Part shown: positions 57,341 through 64,000 of the stretch, one piece after another
Layout: each line of letters begins with the position of its first letter
Numbering within the stretch: the stretch's first letter is position 1
Source of the DNA: Cinnamomum chago
Taxonomy: Eukaryota > Streptophyta > Magnoliopsida > Laurales > Lauraceae
Assembly (NCBI GenBank): GCA_038049695.1
Contig: CP142461.1
Span: forward strand, 35,161,001 to 35,225,000
Reading direction: 5' to 3'
DNA: 64,000 bases
Made by a program: the position numbers and the translations under genes
The notes under the pieces: generated by a model
The model's database searches: none
The model's input: only the letters and a program-made list of their open reading frames with translations
What the model was told of the DNA's origin: nothing

Positions 57341-59407
57341 ATGATGTCTCATTCCAAAATGGATCCAAATATCCTTCCTCCCGCCCAAACTCACCTACCT
57401 TTCCCGTCCACCCTGCAATCTCTCCCGTCCAACCACCTACCTTTCCCGTCCAACAACCAAATCCCTCAACCCTCCTCGGTCACTACAGCTCAGGCCCAGC
57501 TTCAGCCCCCTCCGCCCACCTCCGTTCAGTCACTGCATCAGCCAGCCTCCCACCTTTTTGAAAACCAGACATTGCAACCTCCAATCCTTCCCACTCCCAG
57601 TTCCCTTTTTCCCTTATCCCTCCCGAACTCTTCCACAGGTCAACCTCCGCCCCCATTCCATCCCCCCCCCCCCCATCCAACCCTCAGTCAGTCAGCTTCT
57701 TCAGCAGCTTCCCTCTCTCCCAGCTCCCAGCTCCCCCTTTCCCCTCCCTCTTCACCCCTCGAACTTCCCCCCCCTCCCCCCCCCCTCCCCTCTCAGGTCT
57801 CCCCCCTGCCGCTCTCAGCCTCCAACCCAGTAGTTCCCTGTCCTAACGTGCATGCAGTCATCCCGGACCCTATCCTCATAGCCCCCCTAAACCCCCCTCC
57901 TCCACCTTTCCAGCAATCTTTTGCTAACCTCTTCTCAGCGCCTTCGGTGCCTTTTATCAGTCCTCCCATCTCCCTTCCTCCTCCTCAGTGGATCAATGGT
58001 AAGCCATCTGTTTCTATACCTCAATCGATGCTTGTTTCCAGTAAAGAATCTTTTACTTTTGCAGTCATTGGAAGATTCGCAGGTAAACGCCCATCCCTGG
58101 AATGGATGGAAGCCAAGGCCAAGCAATGGACTCTATCCAGGCCCTGTATGGTCTCCCTCACCAACAGAGGCCATTTCATCTTTCGTTTTAACTCCCCAGC
58201 AGACAAAGCATTCATTCTCAGCTCCTCCCCCCTTTCCTTTGACAGAAGGAAACTCTTCTTCCTTTCCTGGATTCCTGGTCAGGATGAATCCTCATGGCCC
58301 TCCATTGCTCCCGTATGGATTCGCATGTCTGGGATTCCCTACCACTGTTGGAGCCAAAATATTATCCTCTCCCTTGCAAATGCAGTAGGACAACCAATCA
58401 AACTGGACTCCATCACTTCGGCTCAGCGTATCCTCTCTTACGCCAGAGTTCTAGTGAATGTAGATCTCTCCAAGCCTAAGCCTTCCTCCATCCTGGTTAA
58501 CTTCCTAGGGGAAGGTGATCAGGAAATCTCAGTGGCATACGAGCATTGCCCCTGTTCCCTCTGCCTCTCCACTCGCCACAGTCAGTCCTCTTGTCCTCTT
58601 TCAATGGACTCCTCTGTCCTAACTTCTCCACCCCCCCTCACAGCCCCCTCCTCCTCCCAGCAGAAACCTCCCCAGTTAACACCCATAGTCAGATCCCCTT
58701 TCCAGGAAGACACTCAGGCAAATCCTTCAGTCCGGGAGCCCTTAGAGAACCTCCTCAGTTCCTCCTCTCTCCCTCCTCCCTCTCTGTCAACCACATCCTC
58801 TACCCCTGTAACCTCAGCTCCCAATCCCTCTCCTTCAGCCTCTCCTCCTCCTAATTCAGAGCTACCTCCCTTAGATTCTCCCCATCCCTCTGCCCAAACC
58901 TGTCTCAAGCCTTCCAAAGCTCTGACCCAGAAAACCATATCCCCTTCCCTCCTTAATAATCTCCCCTATGACGTAGTTTCAACCATCCTTCAGAAAACTG
59001 CTACTCCTTCCATTGACCTCTCCAATCCTTTCTCCATCCTAGAAAACCACTCCTTCCTAGACCCAGTTGACAACCCCTCAATTTATGGCCGCAACCTCCT
59101 CGCCCACTCAGAAGGCTTCTCCTCTCCTGAGTTGCCTCCTGGATTTGAGACCCCCACAGAGACAACAGACCTGCCTTTCCCAGCTACCTTAAGCCCCTCC
59201 AGCTCTGTATTAAAGGACCAAGCCACAACTAGTCCTCTAACTACCCCCCTGAGCCCCCTTCTGGAAATAACTGCCCTTCCAACTACCAACAACAGAGGAA
59301 AAGTTAGGAAAGGTAAAAACCAATCCCTTCCAGCTCCTAATCCTGGACCGTCCACAAGGAGGACAAGAGGCAAGCACCCCCCCCCCCAAACCTCTTCCCC
59401 ATGTTAA
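57341..59407 (+). CDS. LINE ORF1 protein: DUF4283 RNA-binding type with CCHC knuckle
   Basis: Likely binds LINE RNA as a chaperone during retrotransposition. 688 codons open from 57,341; another ATG at 57,359 (MDPNILPP) may be the true start, because the inversion junction falls at 57,335-57,360. Residues 1 to about 210 are proline/serine rich with long C-runs. About 215-370 is a DUF4283-type domain (TFAVIGRFAGKRPSLEWMEA, PVWIRMSGIPYHCWS, YARVLVNVDL). Near 403-420 is a zinc knuckle C-X2-C-X4-H-X4-C (CSLCLSTRHSQSSC). The rest is low complexity with a PPGFE motif. It ends overlapping the start of ORF2 (ATGTTAA). No stop or frameshift is visible, which supports a recent insertion. Confidence 0.87.
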   Translation: MMSHSKMDPNILPPAQTHLPFPSTLQSLPSNHLPFPSNNQIPQPSSVTTAQAQLQPPPPTSVQSLHQPASHLFENQTLQPPILPTPSSLFPLSLPNSSTGQPPPPFHPPPPHPTLSQSASSAASLSPSSQLPLSPPSSPLELPPPPPPLPSQVSPLPLSASNPVVPCPNVHAVIPDPILIAPLNPPPPPFQQSFANLFSAPSVPFISPPISLPPPQWINGKPSVSIPQSMLVSSKESFTFAVIGRFAGKRPSLEWMEAKAKQWTLSRPCMVSLTNRGHFIFRFNSPADKAFILSSSPLSFDRRKLFFLSWIPGQDESSWPSIAPVWIRMSGIPYHCWSQNIILSLANAVGQPIKLDSITSAQRILSYARVLVNVDLSKPKPSSILVNFLGEGDQEISVAYEHCPCSLCLSTRHSQSSCPLSMDSSVLTSPPPLTAPSSSQQKPPQLTPIVRSPFQEDTQANPSVREPLENLLSSSSLPPPSLSTTSSTPVTSAPNPSPSASPPPNSELPPLDSPHPSAQTCLKPSKALTQKTISPSLLNNLPYDVVSTILQKTATPSIDLSNPFSILENHSFLDPVDNPSIYGRNLLAHSEGFSSPELPPGFETPTETTDLPFPATLSPSSSVLKDQATTSPLTTPLSPLLEITALPTTNNRGKVRKGKNQSLPAPNPGPSTRRTRGKHPPPQTSSPC

Positions 59408-59862
59408 AAGTCTTATATTGGAATTGTAGGGGTATAGCCAATCACCCCACTCAACGTGCACTGGCCAACATGATTCGTAAACACATCCCAGATCTAATCT
59501 TCATTTCAGAACCCATGACTCTCTTCTCCCAAGCCATCTCTCAAAGCTGGAGCAGTCTTGGCTTTGATACCTTACACTCCAATGGCCCTTCAGCCACCAC
59601 CCAAATTGCTAACCTTTGGTGCCTTTCAAGATCGTCTCAGCTCCTCTCTATCTCTGTTAAGGATTCCTCCCCTCAACACCTTTCCATGTCCCTCCTTAAT
59701 CCCACAACAGGTCTATCCACCATAATTACAGGAGTCTATGGGTCCTCCAACCCTTCCATTAGAAGGGATCTTTGGGCAGTCCTTACAGACTCCTCCACAT
59801 CCACCCAGCCCTGGAGTTTCATTGGGGACTTTAATGCTTCCCTCAGTAATGCTGATAAGCTT
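59401..59862 (+). pseudogene. LINE ORF2, 5' part: apurinic-type endonuclease start, truncated
   Basis: Starts with ATG at 59,401 overlapping the ORF1 stop. VLYWNCRGIANHPTQRAL and DLIFISEPMT are the first two motifs of the exonuclease-endonuclease-phosphatase domain (catalytic N and E), and WSFIGDFNASLSNADK holds the GDFN motif. At 59,862 the LINE ends abruptly at its target duplication; the remainder of the domain is on the opposite strand at the other end of ORF1 (below 57,340). The open frame continues a few codons past 59,862 into host DNA, which is fortuitous. Confidence 0.9.
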
Positions 59863-59878
59863 AGCCTGGGCTTTAGTT
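59863..59878. repeat. LINE target-site duplication, right copy
   Basis: Exact copy of 53,905-53,920. The host hAT sequence resumes after it. Confidence 0.93.
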
Positions 59879-60976
59879 ATTTCATCAATGGAGAAATCTT
59901 TATTCTTTTTAATGGGTGAAGCTCTGTTAATAAAGATGATAATGATGACTGGACAAGGGGTAGACCAAATTTCAGCTCAATCAAATTTCAAAAGGTCTAG
60001 ATACTAGACTAATGATATTAAGTCTTCAAAATGAAGGGTGATAAATCCATAAAAAAATCTCAATTTAATAGTGGAGGGGAGATGGATTTTATAGGCCTGA
60101 ATTTGGATGCTTTTAGTGGGTTTGACTTCTGAGCATTGATCCTCATGAGTCATGACCCATGACAATTTGGCCCCTTTACAAGAATGAACAGTGAATGAGT
60201 AGCTAAATTGGTAAGGTTTAGGCCTAAAGAGCATATAGTTCATGGTTTGACAAAATGTTTCTATTGGGGCTCAAGGGGAGTCTTGGTTTGAGCCTGAACA
60301 CTTATTTTTTGAGCTATTCTTACACATGTTGAGCTTTGGCTGAATTTAGGCTAAATTAAATGGTTTTGCCACCCTGAGTCTGAATCTCAGCTTTACATGG
60401 TAAATAGGCCATTCAAGAATTCAATAAGCAAAGCTTTGGTGTAATGTCCTTTCCTTACCAAGTGTTTTTACTTGTAAAAGTGCCTTTTGTTGTAGGAAAA
60501 CATTATAATCATTCATAATATTCAAGTGCCATGTTAACTTCGAGGTCCTCAAATACATGCCCAAATTCAAGTCTTAGGTCTAGTTTTGACATATTTCAGG
60601 CCAAATTGAGCATTCTCAAAGAAACAGCCTATCATCAAGGTTATAAATCTACCCAACATATAAGCATGGGTTTTGCTGGGGCCTTGCTATTTCTTGAATG
60701 CATTGAGAAGAGCTAGTCACAACAACCCAGGAAGAGAATTTTTTGAGCTTACTCTACTGAGAGATAAAAATTCGTAAAATAACCTTGTGGCCGGGTCGGG
60801 CCGGGCCTAGACGGGCTGGGCATGCTTTGCCCATTCCCAGTTCCATTTTAGCTGGGCTTTCAAATAATTATCCAAGCTCAAATTTTTTTAAAAGCCCTTT
60901 GTTTTCGGGCTTGGGACGGGACAGACCAGGTCGGGTACCCATTTCAACAGGCTAAATTGACAGGCTTAGGTTTGAT

Positions 60977-63303
60977 GTTGGTCATAATAGATGAGAAATG
61001 AATTCCAAGTCATTACCCCATACACACCTGATGAATTACTTAGATTTTTACACATGCTTGATTAAAATGATTGTGGAGGGGGAAACCTAATTCGGAGACT
61101 TGTCAGTCCATATTAAGAGAGAGGCAAGACATTTCTGGAAAGAAAAGAAGAATAGAAAGTAGATTGATTTGTGCCAAATTTTTGGTCCTTGAAGCCTACG
61201 TCAAATGCAACCTATCAGGTAGTGGAAAAGGTAAAATTTAATGGTCCTTTTTCTTTACTCAATTAAACTTCTTTTTGGATGAGTATTCTCTTCTTAAGGC
61301 CAAAGCGCAGAAGAATTTAGTATACTGTTAGAGATCATAACGAAATTTCTAGCATCCTTCCATTCCCATTTATATCACAATACAAGATAAGTTGAGTGTT
61401 GTGTCCTACTGTTACTGTTGCTTACCTTCAAATTCACTAGACAGTTCCTACAGATAGAAGGAGATCCCATGAACACCATCAACCACTTGTTTGGCAAGTT
61501 TAATGAGTGAAAGGCATAATTCTGTACACCAAAGTATTATATGGATCCACTAGAGCTCACTTTTAACAATCTAACACTTCACTCCGCATAAGTACACACC
61601 ACAATTCGATTCGGCCAACATATTTATGATAATAATAGTTAATTGTGGTTTGAATGCCAAAACAAGATCCTGTAGAAGTGCCCCAACATATTACATATTA
61701 CACATCAAAAGTGAGGTCCTGACCCACCGTTAAACATAAGAACAATGCTACATGGCCCCATTTTTGGTAAACATAAAAAGCTTTCTCCCACGCTTTTCGT
61801 GAAGTTTTCAGCATCGATGTCATTCAGGTCTATCCCTTCAATTTCTCTACAATAGTACTTCTCATTTTGATCAAATGGAGAAAAAAAGAAAAGGTTTTTT
61901 GAGATTTCTGGGTGTATGATTTCCTTTCACTTCCAAAGTGTCATTTTTTTTCTCCTTAGAATTGGGTTGTGGTAAAAAATACCCTTTTAGAGAAACAGAA
62001 ACAATAAGAATTGGAAAACCCCATTTCAACAGTCTGCGCAAGATTTGGTTTTTGATGTTATGCTTTTTGAAAGAGGTGTTGGTTTGCAGTATGTAGCTTG
62101 TGTTTGGTTGTATTAAATTAAGGTTGCTACCCTTATCTACTAGATTTCTATTTTTTCCAATTTAAAATCTGGGTTATGTACATAATTACTTTTTCTTATA
62201 ATATTTAATATGGCACAGTTGGATGTTCACTGTATCCTCATAACTTGTGATTTTCCAATTTTGGGTAAGTTTTTCTAATGTATACTAGTTTAAGACAAGT
62301 ATAACTCAAGCCCCTTTCTGAACCTATGAGGATTAATTGAATTGGACTTTTTTTTTTTTTTTTAACTAAATCACTATTTCTAGGGAATTAATTATAGTTG
62401 ATTTCAGCTATAGTTGATTTAGCTTTTTATAAATATGAAGCATAAGTAATGATTAGTTCTAGTGAGCCATGTGCATAATTCAAACTCTTCTTTCACTTCT
62501 CTCTCTAGAGTGAGTAAACATTAGTTTCTCAGTTTGGGATGGTCTCATTTTGAGGTTGACCATTTGGTTGGGAACCTTGCTTCTTACCTAATTGCCCGAG
62601 AATCCCAAAGTATGCTCTCTGCTTGACTTTGTGGGCTACCTCTCTCCATGTGAGAGGCAGGTGTTCTCTCCTTGCCTGTGTGAGAACTCTTATGGGTCCC
62701 AGTCCCCTTGGCTGTGGTGCCCAGAATAAAACCAATAGGTCATGGTTGGCAACCAAATCCTTGAGGCAAAGATTTTCGTTTTCCACAAAGTTATAGAAAA
62801 CCCACATTAGGCAATTGTAAATCTTTGATGATTTAGATCTATGGGTTCTGGATGCAACCTCCCCCCATAGGATTTGAAAATTCTTACTTTTACAAAGTTG
62901 CACGCTTAAACCAACTTTTATGAGCTATAGCATCGATAACACTGATTTCCAAGTGAAATCCTTAATTATACAAATCCTCAACAAAAAATCCCTATTAGAG
63001 GCGTAGTGAGGGAACCTTAGATTTATGGATTCCTCACTTGTTACCAAGCATATTGTCACAAGCTGTTTGGCATGGGTTGGTCTAAGTTTGTACCTAACCT
63101 GACTCAATTGACAAATGCTCTAATCCCACACTTGATTCGACTTGTGATAGGCTTAAGGTTTGTAAACCAAACCTACCTTGTGATGAGCATGAATTGCCAT
63201 TGTAACAGTTGAGATTTCTTATTTCAAAATATAAATTAAATTTCTTAAAAAGAATTTGAACTTCCAACCTATGTGATACGGTCACTAATACCATCTCTAC
63301 TAT
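60977..63303. other. No gene recognised
   Basis: AT-rich sequence with short T-runs. The largest open frame (minus, 62,529-62,903, 124 codons) shows no domain I know and its composition is not convincing. I found no paired repeats. Confidence 0.45.
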
Positions 63304-63779
63304 TGTGACGCCCCGAAGTCCCACATCGACTATAGAGAGGAAAGTGAATGAGGTTATATGTAGAGCTTACACCCTTATCTTGCATGAGGCCTTTTGATGA
63401 GTTAAGGCTCATAAGAAGCAAAACCGTAAGGCCCGTGGGCCAAAGTGGACAATATCATGCATGCGTGAAGAATGATGCGTTACAAATAGTATCAGAGCCG
63501 ACGCTCGACTAGTTCGAGTGTGGGTCCCCTACCATGGTCTGGTGCAAGTGGGTGGGTCTCCATATGGGCGGGCCAAGAGGGCTGGTAGGCTACAGGGACT
63601 GGAAGGCTACGAGTCCCACATCGACTATAGAGAGGAAATTGAATGGGGTTATATGTAGAGCTTACACCCTTATCTTGCATGAGGCCTTTTGATGGGTTGA
63701 GGCCCATCAGAAGTAAAACCGTGAGGCCCATGGGCTAAAGCGGACAATATCATGCATGCGTGAAGGGTGGGGCGTTACA
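63304..63779 (+). mobile_element. TRIM retroelement, 476 bp
   Basis: Two LTRs of about 181 bp (63,304-63,484 and about 63,600-63,779) share AGTCCCACATCGACTATAGA, TTATATGTAGAGCTTACACC and the end GCGTTACA. Directly after the first LTR, AGTATCAGAGCC (63,488-63,499) resembles the initiator-tRNA-Met primer-binding site TGGTATCAGAGCC. The internal part is only about 115 bp with a G-rich stretch before the second LTR. Flanks ACTAT (63,299-63,303) and ACTGT (63,780-63,784) are a 5-bp duplication with one change. The first 13 bases of the second LTR differ from the first. There is no coding capacity, so mobilisation depended on another element. Confidence 0.85.
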
Positions 63780-63984
63780 ACTGTTGTCTCCTATGCTAGA
63801 GATATTTTATGTATAAGATCTTACTAATTATCTATTAATTAAGGATTTTTACCAAAAAATAATAAAGAAACCTACTAATTAATAACTAGTAGCAAGGATT
63901 TAAAATTATACTAAATAATGATAATTGAACGTTAGAAAAGAAATTTTGACCAAATTGCCCATAGGTCATAGGAACCCTCCATAT

Positions 63985-64000
63985 CATGGTTTAAAATCTC
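63985..64000. repeat. Start of a hAT-type terminal sequence at the window edge
   Basis: CATGGTTTAAAATCTC is the exact reverse complement of 3,860-3,875, the terminus of the hAT element at the left edge. Another copy of that family may begin here; only 16 bp are visible. Confidence 0.45.

Larger units (their letters stand above)
53921..59862 (-). mobile_element. L1-type LINE with inverted 5' half (twin-priming structure)
   Basis: One LINE in two opposed halves inside one 16-bp target duplication. The low half (53,921 to about 57,340) runs on the minus strand and holds the end of the endonuclease, the reverse transcriptase and the zf-RVT domain, ending in a short poly(A) (T-run at 53,919-53,928 on the plus strand). 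The high half (about 57,340-59,862) runs on the plus strand and holds ORF1 and the start of the endonuclease. The endonuclease breaks at GDFNASLSNADKL on the plus side and resumes near HHLLPTPSSMKAFQ on the minus side, so little coding sequence was lost. Total 5,942 bp, near full length apart from the 5' UTR. Confidence 0.9.
53748..60968. mobile_element. Non-autonomous hAT element hosting the LINE
   Basis: Left end TAGGCCTGTCAA (53,748) and right end TTGACAGGCTTA (ending 60,968) are inverse with one mismatch. Flanks are GGTTTAAT (53,740-53,747) and GGTTTGAT (60,969-60,976), 7 of 8 matching. Subterminal parts are rich in GGGCCGGGCC. Without the LINE and its duplication it is about 1.3 kb and has no transposase. 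Ends resemble those of the hAT at 40,762-48,541 (TAGGGCTGTCAA), so the two probably belong to one family. Confidence 0.8.

Noticed and set aside
62529..62903. 124-codon open frame on the minus strand
   Set aside because: No recognisable domain, no splice partners, and neighbouring sequence is AT-rich and repeat-like.
1..64000. CRISPR array, tRNA, rRNA or a defence-type gene cluster
   Set aside because: None was found; the tandem repeats present have no spacer structure, and the tRNA-like words are retroelement primer sites.

Overview
This is nuclear DNA of a flowering plant with a transposon-rich genome. I infer this from two plant genes with GT-AG introns (a COP9 signalosome subunit 6 gene and a group I WRKY transcription factor gene), set among Copia and Gypsy-type LTR elements, TRIMs, hAT DNA transposons and an L1-type plant LINE. 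I cannot fix the order or species from the sequence. There are no prokaryotic signs such as operons or ribosome binding sites.

Left third (1-26,700): the 3' part of a BED-finger hAT transposon (1 to about 3,878) stops about 290 bp upstream of CSN6 (4,172-10,825, + strand, nine exons, 313 codons, intact). A mostly gene-free 3.5 kb spacer follows. Then comes a WRKY2-like gene on the minus strand (14,293-25,004, five exons, 700 codons, intact). Its introns hold a four-copy 264-bp tandem array, a TRIM retroelement and other repeats. Both genes have a G-box (CACGTG) in their upstream region; the WRKY one sits inside a 16-bp perfect palindrome.

Middle (26,700-53,700): I found no host gene. There is a 2.9 kb solo LTR with an exact 5-bp target duplication, and a second 3.3 kb LTR carrying GTCGAC-rich tandem repeats. 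Next is a nest at least four layers deep: an LTR element is split by a decayed Copia element, the Copia is split by a 7.8 kb hAT transposon with an exact 8-bp duplication, and the hAT transposase is split by a 3.4 kb unclassified repeat.

Right (53,700-64,000): a non-autonomous hAT element (53,748-60,968) hosts a nearly complete LINE (53,921-59,862). The 5' half of the LINE (ORF1 plus endonuclease) is inverted relative to its 3' half (reverse transcriptase). One 16-bp target duplication bounds the whole block, which is the structure expected of twin priming. A 476-bp TRIM lies at 63,304-63,779. The last 16 bases match, in inverse orientation, the terminal sequence of the hAT element at the window's left edge.

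I did not find a new multi-gene system. The most unusual content is the twin-primed LINE and the dated order of nested insertions. CSN6 and the WRKY gene belong to light/ubiquitin-related and stress/ABA-related regulation respectively; nothing here shows that they work together.
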